This document shows positions 1 through 9,345 of a stretch of 64,000 bases of DNA, piece by piece. A program made the position numbers and the translations under genes. The notes under the pieces were generated by a model. The model had not been told where the DNA came from, made no database searches, and worked only from the letters and a program-made list of their open reading frames with translations. Positions within the stretch are counted from its first letter, which is position 1, and each line of letters opens with the position of its first letter. Source of the DNA: Protopterus annectens (lineage: Eukaryota; Chordata; Ceratodontiformes; Protopteridae); contig NC_056738.1 in NCBI RefSeq assembly GCF_019279795.1, positions 402,495,311 to 402,559,310 on the forward strand, in the 5' to 3' direction.

Positions 1-870
1 AAATAAAGGTGAGAACTCATCCATGAAGCAGCTGCACAAATATCCTCTAAGAAAACTCTGGACCAAAAGGCCTAGGACATGACTGTGGATCTCGTGGAAT
101 GAGCACTGACTGGTCTAGGTAAAAGAACATTGTTCAATGAACAAACATAAGAAATGCAATCCCTTAACCATTGAGCAATAGTAGCTTTGACAACAGCTTT
201 CCCTTTTTTGGAATCTGAGAAAGCCACAGAGTTGATAACATTTTCTGAAATACTTTTTGTCCTATCCAGGTAGAAGTGCAATTGTCTATGAATGCCTAAG
301 AGGCACAACATATATATTCACCTTTACTCTGAAAATTCAGGAAAAACATATGGAGGTTAATGGATTGATTGATGGCATTTACGGACGCAACCTTTGGTAA
401 AAAAAAAAAAAAAAAAAAAAAAAGGCGGGATTAGTACATAAAGTAACTGTCTTTATGGAAAAGATGGGGGGGGTTGGAAGACTATGCTTGAAGCTCTGAG
501 ACCCTTTTGGTAGAAGTGATTGCTAACTAGGTTGTTTTCTGGGACAAAAATTTTAACTCTGCCTTTGCAGCAGGATCAAAGGGGAGGCAAGGTCAGAGAT
601 TGGAGAATCAACGCAAGATACCATGGAGGAGTAGGATCTTAGATAGGGGGACAAAGAAGGAATGTACCTTTAAGAAAAGCATTGCTAAAGATGCAGCATT
701 TTCTTCAATATGAAAATTAACAGTAGAAAAACTGGCCCCTGACTGAAACAGACCAGCTAGGAAGTCCAAGACTGACAAAATGGGCACCGTAAGCAGGTCA
801 ATGTGATGCTGCTGGGCTCAAACAGAAAATCTTTTCCATTTACTTTTATACATTTTCCTGGTAGAAGACT
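1..870 (-). pseudogene. Tyrosine recombinase of element B (decayed, cut by window edge)
   Basis: The enzyme would integrate a circular DNA copy of the element. Minus-strand translation in changing frames gives, in order, an N-terminal segment STRKMYKSKWKRF near 840-870, the first catalytic-Arg box TKRVSELQ near 490-520, a segment HRQLHFYLDRTK near 250-300 and the HSTR box near 85-95, then SSHLY at the window edge where the catalytic Tyr region should lie. Stops and shifts separate these pieces. The similarity to the better preserved copies in this window is unambiguous; activity is excluded. Confidence 0.8.
399..423. repeat. A25 homopolymer tract
   Basis: Twenty-five consecutive A inside the recombinase relic of element B. 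It may be a microsatellite expansion or the poly(A) of a lost short insertion; nothing recognisable flanks it. Confidence 0.9.
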
Positions 871-2535
871 TACAGGAGGAGACCAGAATCTTTTGGACTA
901 GGGAAGAAAGGCTGGAATGTCTAGCCATCATCAGAATTGGAGAAACCATGCGGTTAGTTTCAAGTTGTGAAGATCTGAATGAAGTTGCCATGAGGGGTGA
1001 GACAGGAGGACTGGAAGAGGTTCCAGTACCCACAGTGGGCAAATTAAATGAGACTACAGGAAGGTGAACCAAACTTGAGGCCAAAATGGGGCAATGAGGA
1101 TCACTTTGCTCTTCAACATGCATGCCTTCTGAAGAAATTTGGGAATCAGAGGAACAGGAGGGAATACATAAAGTAGATCGGAAGGCCAAGCATGGACTGG
1201 AGCACCTCTTGGTGACCGTCCCTGTGGAGGGATCAGGGCAAAGTACTTGCTGCATGTATTGCTGGAGACAGGTAAAGAGGTCGCAGCAGGGTTGACCCCA
1301 TCTGAGGAAAATGCTGTTTGCCACTGACCGGTTCAGAGACCACTTGTGAGGCATCAATAGTACTCTGCTGTGCCTGTTCGCGAATATGTTGTGCTCCCCC
1401 AGAATGTGTTGCAACTAGAAAGCAGTTGGTAGACTGCCCACTGCCACACACTCATTGCTTCTTGACAAAGGGGGTAAGGACTTGGTTCTACCTTGTTTCC
1501 TGATGTACCACACAACAGACAGGTTGCTGGTCTGAACAGTAATCGTCCCTAGAGGAAGAAGGGTGTGAAGGGCTTGTATTACTAAAAGCACTGCCTTCAT
1601 CTCTAAGACACTGATATGCAGATTGATCTCCTGGAGAGTCCACGTGTCTTGAACTGTCTGCCCCAGGTAATGCCCCCCACCCCAGCTGGGAGGCATCAGG
1701 GGTCAATGTGGTGACAGGGGTGGGAAGAATTAATGGTCGGCCCTGAGACGCTTCTGCATTGTGAAGCCACCACAAAAAGAGAATTTCTGCACACTTGAGA
1801 CAGTCGTGTAGGATGATTGAGGGGATGGTGCAGAAAGGACCACTGGACTGACCACGTCCACTGCAGGACTCTCGTATGTAAAGTGAGCTGTTGGTAGTAA
1901 AGTTATTGTTGCAGCCATAGAACCCAGAGCCCTGAGAACAACATTTGGAGGAGGAACTGGAACCGCTAGCAATTGCCTGATATGTGTCCTTAGTGAAAGA
2001 ATCCTGTCCAGAGGAAGATCGGCCAGGGTTTTGTTTGTATACAAATGGGCTCCGGCAAGAGCTATCATTTTCATAGGCTGCAACTGCAACTTCTGAAGAT
2101 TTACAGTGATTCCTAAGGTAGGAGCCAGTTGCAAGAGAAAGTCCCTGGCTAGAATTAGTAGATGCCTGGATGGTGCAATTAGAAGCCAGTCGTCCAGATA
2201 AGGAAACTCGTGGAATCCCTGCAGTTTGAGGTGAGCTGAAACTACTGTCATGCATTTAGTGAACACCCTGGGGACTGCGGCGAGACTAAATGGAAGCACA
2301 TGAAATTGGTAGTGACTGGCTTCCTGTCCGAAGTGGAGGTACCTTCTGCAGCGTCTGTTCATTTTGATATGACAGTATGCATCCTTCAGGTATATCGAGC
2401 ACATCCAGTCATCCTTCTGTAGGAAGGGAAGGATGGACTGAACCATGACCATCCTGAACTTCGTGCATTTCACAGATCTGTTCAGGTAAGTTAGGTCCAG
2501 TATGAGCCAGAGATCTCTCTCTTTTTTTTAATCTG
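870..2535 (-). pseudogene. RT, RNase H and MT-like region of element B
   Basis: The reverse transcriptase core reads from about 2473 to 1730 with the motifs YLKDAYCHIKM, VLPFSLAAVPRVFTK and the active-site box PYLDDWLLIA. RNase H follows with TDASQLGWGA in another frame near 1690 and an Asn/Ala-rich end near 1370. After it comes the segment WGQPCCDLFT, which in DIRS elements begins the methyltransferase-like domain. The YLDD box is intact, but the region is split over at least three frames. These enzymes would copy the element RNA into DNA; this copy cannot. Confidence 0.8.
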
Positions 2536-2575
2536 CGCTGGTCTGAGGGGACCTTCTGTAGGACTTTTTTGAAGC

Positions 2576-2779
2576 AACTTTGCAATTTCCAAAACTGCCA
2601 CCTCCCTCTGATTGGGTGGAACATCAGGAAGGCTGCTTAGGGAGACTTGAAAAAGGAATGGAATAACCTCTAGATATAACTTTGCAATTTCCAAAACTGC
2701 CACCTCCCTCTGATTGGGTGGAACATCAAGAAGGCTGCTTAGGGAGACTTGAAAAAGCAATGGAATAACCTCTAGATAT
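2576..2779. repeat. 102-bp tandem duplication
   Basis: Bases 2576-2677 are repeated at 2678-2779 with only about two differences. The unit length is 34 codons, so the minus-strand frame passes through both copies and repeats the motif VPPNQREVAVLEIAKL. It lies just upstream (on the minus strand) of the RT core of element B. Confidence 0.9.
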
Positions 2780-4173
2780 GATACTTTGCATCCATCAGTA
2801 GTTTGTGATGGCTAACCAGGCTTTTAGGTGCAAGGAGCAATGTCCCTAGACTGCCTCCAGAGATGGACAGTCAGGCAACACTTCAGGGATGCTGCAAGGA
2901 TTTCTCTGAAGGAGAATCCCAAGACCCCCGATACAGTGGACCTCCTCTGTCCCAAAGGCAGTGTCTACCACTCAAATTATTTCCCCCTCTGCTCCTGGGG
3001 GAAAATCTCCCTGAGTATCCTGGAAAGGGCCATTGGACATTCTGAACCACAACTACCTTCCCCCACGCGGATTCCTGGGAAAGTACCTTTGCAGGGTACA
3101 GAAGGGGAATCCAATTGCAGACAATGTCTTTCCATCTTTCTCGCTGCAGGATAGTGCATCTTGAACAGTTGGTCCAAAGAGGGAGGAAACGTCAAAGGGG
3201 GCATTGACAAATGACACCTTGAAGGGTTCCATGAAATCACACAGCTGCATCCAGGCATAATGCCAAATGGCAATGCTGGAACCAGCTGCCCTAGAGGTGC
3301 CCTCAACTGAGTGAGATGAGCCCCATGGACGCACTGGAAATGGACTGTAGAGTGGCCCTACAGGAGGTAAAGGAATTCCTTTCCTCTGCCATCATGGACT
3401 CAGGGCCAGAGCTAGTATGTTCCAAAAGCAAATGCCTCTGTAGCCTGTCATGACAGATTCTTCTGGGGAATCTAGGTGCCTCCTTTACTTCTGAGGGGTC
3501 TCCTCAGTGGGGTTCTCCAAGGAGGTGTTGGAAGTAGTCTGGGCTTCCAAGTGGAAGTCTTGAGGCCCCGAGGAGTCGGCTGCCCCAGTGGCAGAAGAGA
3601 GGTCTCAGATGCAGAGCTCAGGTGGGGAAGTGGTGGATCCGATACTGTAGGAGCTGGAGATCTTCAAGGAGTGGAGATCTTCAAGAATTGACTAACACCA
3701 AGGGGAAGAGAGTTCTGAGAACTTTGGAGTCAAAGTCATCCCCCCAGATTCTATGTCTAGGCTTCTGCTCCAAGACTAGCATGGCCCTGATGCGGTCGGA
3801 ACCAAGCAAGTCAAGGAAACAGTTGGGCTCGAAGAGGTAAGACTATTAGACCAGATGAACCAGTCCCAAGGACCGAGAGATCCTGGAACTCCAAAACGGC
3901 AGGCCGGATCGGAGGAGAAAGTATTCTGCAGGGAGAAGCTCTGCTCTCATGTCCTGTAGGGGACAGAGCTGGGATGACCCCCATTTGGATTTGCTCATGG
4001 AGAAACTTCCTCATCAAGCTGTCCACCTCATTCTCTAACAGGATCTGATGGAAGAGGAAACCTAGGAGGGTCTGGAGTGATGGCTGACAGAAGCATCCCT
4101 AGGAGACAAACTCGGTACCACAAGCTCCACCCCCCAAAGAAGAGGCTGGGGTTCAGGGTGGAAGGGAAAAAAA
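2780..4173 (-). pseudogene. gag relic of element B
   Basis: The minus strand from about 3334 to 3053 aligns by eye with the gag of family A: a Trp/His segment (WHYAWMQL against RHAWLKEQ), then a segment ending NAPFDVSSLFGP against DAPLQHDTLFGV. The rest (3335-4173) is a broken, Ser/Pro-rich stretch expected of the gag middle. The gene ends abruptly at 4173, where A1 begins. A structural role in RNP or particle formation is inferred from position only. Confidence 0.6.
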
Positions 4174-4410
4174 GTACAGTTTTGTACCTACCATAAATGT
4201 AGATGTTAGAGTGCTCACACTGCTGCAGTCATTACACTTGGGTTATCCTTGCCGTCAGGCGGTCCCGCAGTCGGCCAGAGTTCCAAAGTCTTGGTCCGGC
4301 GTCGGTTGCTGTCACTTCTTCCCTGACGTCAGTGCGCCAGAGGTATACAAGATGAATCTGACGCAATTTTCTTCAGTTTTTCTTGCCCCAGATGTCAGGT
4401 GCCCCCCAAG
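4174..4410. repeat. Right ITR of A1 with CRE-like site
   Basis: An outer extension of about 35 bases (4174-4210) precedes the part matching the left end. It includes TGACGTCA at 4324-4331 and a TATA-like GTATACAAG about 20 bases further in. Read on the + strand this is the same promoter-like block that precedes gag at left ends, pointing into the element antisense to the genes. Confidence 0.85.
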
Positions 4411-4564
4411 TAGGTAGGCAATACATATTGCTAATAAAAAATATACATATAAAATAAGAACAATACCTTCAGTTACAAGCAAATACACCACAAAGGTGGC
4501 ATAGGATAGAAAGGTATAGATAATACCAGTAAGGTCAGAGGGGATGGAGGGAGAGTTACCTGGA

Positions 4565-4660
4565 CTGCAGCAGTGTGAACACTAACATCTACATTTATGG
4601 TAGGTACAAAACTGTACTATGTTCATTGTGTTACACTGCTGCAGTCATTACACTTGGGTA
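4565..4660. repeat. Internal complementary region (ICR) of A1
   Basis: The first half (4565-4616) is the reverse complement of the outer right end (4175-4230). The second half (4618-4660) repeats the left-end sequence in the orientation of the joined circle. This is the DIRS-1 type ICR, which is thought to template completion of the ends through a circular intermediate. Confidence 0.85.
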
Positions 4661-4690
4661 GAATCCCAAAGCTAAGGTTGGGTGGCTGAT

Positions 4691-5712
4691 CTATAAAGAG
4701 TTAGGATTGGCTATGAGGCTTTGCAGAACTGCAGTGGCAAATCCTGCTCTGGATTTAGAGTAAAGAGGCAGGTGGTAATGCTTGGTAAAGGTGTGCACTG
4801 AACTCCAAGTTGCAGCCTCCAAAATTTCCTTGGTAGGTACTCCTTTGAGAAAGGTTGTTGAAGTGGCTGTTGCCCTGGTGAAATGTGGCCTAATGTTATT
4901 TGGGACTGATTTTCCATGCTGTGTGTAGCAGTAACGAATACAGTGTCCTATCCATTTGGAGACAGTCTGCTTTGAGATAGCCTTGCCCTGTGATCCTGCA
5001 GCATATGCTACAAACAGTTGTTCAGTTTTCCTGAAAACCTTTGTTTTGTCCAAGTAGAAGTGCAGCTGCCTGTGTATGTCCAAAGAATGCAGAAGTTTTT
5101 CCCCTTTATTCTGGGGGTTTGGATAAAAAGTTGGCAAATGGATGGTTTGGTTAAGAGCCACACTAGATACCACCTTTGACAAAGGTAGGGTTTGTCCTTA
5201 AAGAAACCCTGTCCTGATGAAAAATTATAAAAGGTTCCACTGCCATTAATGCCTGCAGCTCTGAGACTCTTCGTGCTGAAGTTACTGCCAGGAACAGAGC
5301 TATTTTCCAAGATAAAAATTTTAGATCGGCTGCATTGGCTGGCTCAAAAGGTGGCAGGGTAAGTTTTTCCAAAACGAAATTGAGGTCCCAAGTTGGCGTT
5401 GGTGCTCTCCGGGGCGGTCTTATGTTTTTAGCCCCTCTGAGGTACTGCTTTTGCAAGGGATGAGAGAATAAAGGAGGATCCGTGTTGTAATGTGCTGAAA
5501 TGGCAGAGGCGTGGATCTTAATTGATGAGGATAGGCCTCTGTCCAGCATCTCAGTTAAGTATTGTAAAATCTTAGGCATGTTTGGAACAAGGGGGTCAAG
5601 GCTTTGAGCCTGGCTCCAGGTGCAGAATCTCTTCCATTTTTCTGAGTAAGCTTTCCTGGTGCTAGGCCTCCTGACCTCCAAAATGACATCCATAACAGCT
5701 TTAGAGAAAGGT
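4691..5712 (-). pseudogene. Tyrosine recombinase of A1, one frameshift
   Basis: The N-terminal part has RPSTRKAYSEKWKRF near 5660. The first catalytic Arg is in SARRVSELQAL near 5260. Box II reads HFTR near 4880 and the nucleophile Tyr is in TKHYHLPL near 4785; the frame ends at 4691. All four catalytic positions survive. The frame breaks once near 5175, where A5 reads a few bases more in the same place. The N-terminal part is open in one frame through the overlapping pol region. This is one of the best preserved recombinases in the window. Confidence 0.88.
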
Positions 5713-6665
5713 GCTGCCTGTTTGACTAATGAATCTGCCATGCAGCCAGGTTTAGGGTTTTGAGCTGACCGTGCAGGATCGGATTGTTTGGTTGAGTCAG
5801 AAGGTGTGGAATTTGAGGCAAAATCCAAGGTGGGCCTTGAGCTAAATTCCTTAAGATAGGGTACCAGTGGTAGCGTGGCCAGTCTGGAGCAATCAGGATC
5901 ATCTGTGGTTTTTCTTGTCTGGCTTTTAGGAGTACCTCTGAAAGGAGAGGCAGTGGCAGGAAGGCATAAACTTTTAGGTGTTTCCAGGTGGAAAAAAGAG
6001 CATCCACTTTCCATGCTTGTTTGTGATAAGTCCTTGTGCAGAATTTTTGTAGTTGGCAATTCAGTGGGAAGGCGAAAAGATCTATGTCTGGGCACCCCCA
6101 TCTTTGCGTTACCATGCTGAAGATTTGTGGGTTCAATTTCCATTCGTGAGGGTCCATGATATTTCTGCTTAGATCGTCTGCCAGAGTATTTTTCTTTCCT
6201 GGAGGGAATTGTGCTTGCAGGTGAACTTGATGCGTTAAAGCTGTGTTCCACAAGGTCATGGCTTGCCTGCATAGGGGAGAAGAATGAGTGCCCCCTTGCT
6301 TGTTTATGTACCACATTACTGTGGTGTTGTCTGTCTTTAATAATAGTTGTCCTGGATGCAGAAGGTCCTTGACAGCTGTTAGAGCATTTTGAACAGCCAA
6401 CATCTCTTTTTGATTGAAGTGAAGATGCATCTGGTCTGTGGTCCACTTGCCCTGAATGCATTTTCCTGCCATGTGTGCTCCCCAGGCGTAATCCGAAGCA
6501 TCTGTTGTTAGAGTCTGCCTGACTGTGGGTAGGGTAAAAGGCTGACCCTTGTTTAGGTGACATGCCTGTGCCCACCATCGAAACTTCTGTTGTAGGCAGG
6601 GAATCATTGGTATTACTGCTTCTAAACTGTGAGAGTGTTGAGACCAAACACTTTTTAGATACCAT
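5713..6665 (-). pseudogene. RNase H and MT-like segment of A1 pol
   Basis: A frame open from 6607 to 5726 reads RNase H catalytic motifs in order: TTDASDYAWG, NQKEMLAV, KTDNTTVMW and NTLADDLSR. The MT-like segment follows: PDIDLFAFP, WKVDAL, YAFLPLPLL and IAPDWPRYHWYP. In DIRS elements this last part is described as DAM-methyltransferase-like; the usual (D/N)PP(Y/W) motif is not seen. A second frame is open across the same DNA from 6665 into the recombinase. The upstream join to RT is broken by the insertion at 6668. Confidence 0.85.
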
Positions 6666-6901
6666 TGTTTGCGTCTTTCGGCTTTTCCCGGTTAGGGGTC
6701 GCCACAGCAGAACTCCGGTCCACTAATGATTGGCAGTAGAGTTTTACGTGCTGGCTTGCCGGGCCTAACGCACAACCTTCAACGAAGGAACGCCCATTCA
6801 TGCATGTCGACGCACAGAAGACGCTCTGAGAATCAAATGGGTAACGTGTAACTGTGAGGCGACAATGCTACCGCAGCACCACCACCGCAGTCTCACCATT
6901 G
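6661..6901. mobile_element. 227-bp non-autonomous (SINE-like) insertion with 7-bp duplication
   Basis: Bases 6668-6894 interrupt the conserved pol sequence seen in A2, A4 and A5. They are flanked by ACCATTG at 6661-6667 and 6895-6901, a target-site duplication. The insert begins with TTTGCGTCTTTCGGC and has GTGAGGCGACAATGCTA near its end, resembling a short repeat I associate with fish genomes. No coding capacity or poly(A) is visible, so the class (SINE or DNA-transposon derivative) is not settled. Confidence 0.75.
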
Positions 6902-7927
6902 TAATTTCCTCACATGCAGTCTGGCATATGGTATTAGTAGTATGCAGGATGCCATGAATCCCAGGGCCTGCAGAATTTTTCTTGCAGGGAGATGGGACTT
7001 TTTTGCCAGTAATTGAAAATATTGAGTTAGTTGAACTTGGTTGTCTGGCGTGAGGTAAGCCATCTGGGCCGTTGTTTTTATGCTGGCACCTAGGAATATA
7101 ATCTGTTGTGAGGGCACTAGTTTTTACTTTTCATTTACTGTGTACCCTAGAGAAATTAGCAACCTTTTTACAAATGCCAGATGCTGTAGAAGAATGTCCT
7201 TTGTCTCTGCTTGAATGAGGCAGTCGTCCAGGTATGGATATATTTGAATTCCTTTTTGTCTGCAAAATGCAATTACTGGTGCCAGGCACTTTGTGAAGAC
7301 CCTGGGCGCAGTACATAAGCCAAAGGGCAGTGCAGAGAATTGGTAGTGCATTGTACCAGCTTTGAATGAGGTATCTTCTGCAATTTTGTCTGATAGGGAC
7401 ATGCAGGTATGCCTCTTTGAGGTCCAGAGTAACAAGCCAATCTTTCTTGCCCAGCACGGGTAGAAGCTGCTGTAAAGTCAACATTTTGAATTTCGGAATA
7501 TCCAGGTAAGTATTTAGAATTGAAAGGTCTAGTATGGGCCTCCAGGTCTTGCCCTTTCTGGGGAACAGGAAGAGTCTTGAGTAAAATCCTTGTCCTTGTT
7601 CCTGTTGTGGTACTTTTTGGATAGCTCTCATGTCCATGAGGGCTGAAATTTGTTTTTGTGCCTCTGTCCATTGATTTTGTGGCAGGTCTGGCATTCCTTT
7701 TAGCCTTGGTAAAGTATGAAAGTGGAACCTGTAACCTTGAGACACAATATTCAGAACCCTTTTATCTTGGGTGATTGCCAGTTTTGAGAGAAAAGTGCTA
7801 GTTTCCCCCCCCTAAGGGGGCTTCCAAAAGGGAAGTGCTTGGCGTACGAAGGGGAAAGTCATTGTGACTGTTTCCTGTAAGATTGAGACTTGTCCTCACC
7901 TCCTTTTGGGGTTGAGGTGCCCCACTG
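6902..7927 (-). pseudogene. Reverse transcriptase of A1 pol
   Basis: The pol N-terminal part is at 7745-7380: FYSRLFLFPRKGKTWRPILDL, then LVTLDLKEAYLHVPI carrying the first catalytic Asp. After a frameshift near 7380, 7435-7124 gives SALPFGLCTAPRVFTK and PYLDDCLIQ (active-site Asp pair intact). After another break near 7120 the thumb region reads IIFLGAS and GFMASCILLIPYARL. The SINE-like insertion follows. Function known for the family: copying element RNA into DNA. Confidence 0.85.
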
Positions 7928-8308
7928 TCATCTGTTTGAGCCTTGGGGTTGAGACTGGCCTCTTGGGCGTCTGTATCTGCCTCTCTGTGGCCTGTCTGAC
8001 TCTGGAAAGGACCAATTCTTTCTTGGCCAATTTCTGCTAAATTGAGGTGGCTGTACCTGCAAGAAACCCTTGACTGTTTGCACAGATTTAGCTTTATCCT
8101 CCATTTTCTTTAACACCTCTTCTGCCTTAACACCAAACAAAGTATCGTGCTGTAAAGGAGCATCCAATAATTTTGCCTTAACATGATCAGGTAAACTCTG
8201 TTCTTTTAACCAAGCATGTCTTCGAATCACAGAACCTGTAACTGCGGCTCTACAAGAAGCCTCTAAAGAATCAAAACCACATTGCAGAGTATGTTTTCCC
8301 ACCTGTTA
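7928..8308 (-). pseudogene. gag 3' half of A1
   Basis: About 125 codons remain: a segment LQCGFDSLEASCRAAVTGS, then RRHAWLKEQ, DAPLQHDTLFGVKAEE and a basic Arg/Gly-rich tail (RGRYRRPRG) before the stop at 7928. The zinc-binding start and acidic middle found in A7 are absent because the sequence jumps at 8308 into the left ITR. The basic tail suggests nucleic-acid binding (inference). Confidence 0.85.
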
Positions 8309-8313
8309 CATAT

Positions 8314-8430
8314 AGAAGCGACAGCAACCGATGCCGGACCAAGACTTTGGAACTCTGGCCGACTGCGGGACCGCCTGATGGTAGGATAACCCAAGTGTAA
8401 TGACTGCAGCAGTGTAATCTGATGAACATC
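8314..8430. repeat. Left ITR remnant of A1
   Basis: Reverse complement of the right ITR (compare 4210-4320), ending in GAACATC. The promoter half with the CRE and TATA elements was removed by the deletion, so this copy has lost its sense promoter. Confidence 0.8.
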
Positions 8431-8545
8431 AGAGATCGGAGCCGAGGAACTCTGCTCCAAAGGTCTCGGGGCCTGTTTATGGAGGTTCCGATATCAGGCA
8501 GACGGATCAGAGGACTGTATCTTGGGGTATAGTTTGTAATATGTA
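8431..8545 (-). other. Probable continuation of element B gag beyond A1
   Basis: The stretch is GC-richer than its flanks and reads Arg/Pro/Ser-rich on the minus strand, as gag middles do. It directly abuts the A1 left end. Assignment to B rests on context. Confidence 0.4.
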
Positions 8546-9345
8546 TAGTTTGTAATATGTAAGTTATTATCAATCAATTTTATTATATAGTATAGCGTTG
8601 GTCTTATATTATGTGGTTTTAGTATTTTATTAGTGAGGTTAGTTAACTAACTTAATAAGTTAGTAATTAATCAATCAATTGGGTGTAACCTTATGTACTT
8701 AAAAATGTCTCAGAAATGTGGTTTTGTATTCTGATGAAGTTCGTTGGTACAGACGAAACCTAGGTAAATACGCTCAATACGCTTTGGTTCAATAAAGGAG
8801 TTGTTTCACAGTTGGCGTTGTGCTTTTTGCAAGTATTCCACACGTAATTGGAATATATTTTTCAGTGTATTCTGGACTGGAATTTGCTGGTATACTTCTC
8901 AACTGGCCTGTTTCTTGCTTCATTTTATTACTGTATCTTAGGGTCCCTGGCCCTCGGACATTTTTGCAGGGGGTTGAGCTCGAAACAGAAGCAACAACTG
9001 GAGAAGGAGGGGGAAATAAGGCTTCTTAAGACCAACTTGTTTCTTCTCTCTGTAATGGGACACAAACATACCAGTGTTAGACGAGACAGCTGCAGAATGT
9101 CATCAAAAGAAGCCTGAGCAAAAAAAAAAAGCCAACGGAAGTAGCAACTACTCTACTGAGTTAGCACTAGGCTTAACAGGCAAACAAATTATTTTCAGGA
9201 AGTATGCAAAGGAGATACAGATTTGTCAAGTCTTGTTTTAGAAATGGAATCAAAGTTGGTAAGACTTACTGAGACTTTTGGTTCTGTGCAAATGCAAGGT
9301 GCAGAAAGGATCTAAGTCATTGAAGAGGTCCAAATAGAAAACCTT
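8546..9345 (+). mobile_element. Penelope-like element fragment with hammerhead motif
   Basis: An AT-rich leader (8546-8720) is followed by a hammerhead-ribozyme fold at 8726-8771, an AATAAA near 8792, and a broken coding-like stretch on the + strand that ends in a heptad-like segment near 9230-9290 (LVLEMESKLVRLTETFG). PLEs are known to carry hammerhead motifs in their terminal repeats, which is the main reason for this assignment. No RT is present. The right limit is where element B2 begins and is approximate. Confidence 0.45.
8726..8771 (+). ncRNA. Hammerhead ribozyme-like fold (type I)
   Basis: Stem I pairs GUAUU (8726-8730) with AAUAC (8767-8771), 5 of 5. The core CUGAUGA is at 8731-8737. 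Stem II pairs GUUCGU (8739-8744) with ACAGAC (8749-8754) around a UGGU loop, with one C-A mismatch and one extra A at 8738. The core GAAA is at 8755-8758. Stem III is the very short A-CC/GG-U pairing around UA. The predicted cut is after the GUA triplet at 8766. Short palindromic stem III is typical of PLE hammerheads. Activity is not shown. Confidence 0.65.

Larger units (their letters stand above)
1..4173 (-). mobile_element. DIRS-like element B, old copy, interrupted by A1
   Basis: On the minus strand the order is gag (2780-4173), RT/RNase H/MT (870-2535), then tyrosine recombinase (1-870), which is the DIRS order. The right end lies before base 1. The 5' part of gag appears to continue at 8431-8545 on the far side of element A1, so A1 inserted into this gag. 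The proteins are clearly diverged from family A (RT box YLDDW rather than YLDDC) and are broken by many stops and frameshifts, so this is an older, inactive copy. Confidence 0.8.
4174..8430 (-). mobile_element. DIRS-like element A1 (5' half of gag deleted)
   Basis: The right end begins at GTACAG (4174) and the left end finishes near GAACATC (8430). Order on the minus strand: left ITR remnant, gag 3' half, RT, RNase H/MT, recombinase, ICR, right ITR. About 1.3 kb present in A4 (5' UTR and gag 5' half) is missing at 8308-8314. A 227-bp insertion interrupts pol. The copy sits inside gag of element B and belongs to the subfamily whose ITR reads CTGCTGCAG. Confidence 0.9.

Noticed and set aside
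4174..4660. Solo LTRs of a retrovirus
   Set aside because: The repeats are inverted, not direct, have no TG/CA ends and are accompanied by an ICR and a recombinase gene, which is the DIRS design.
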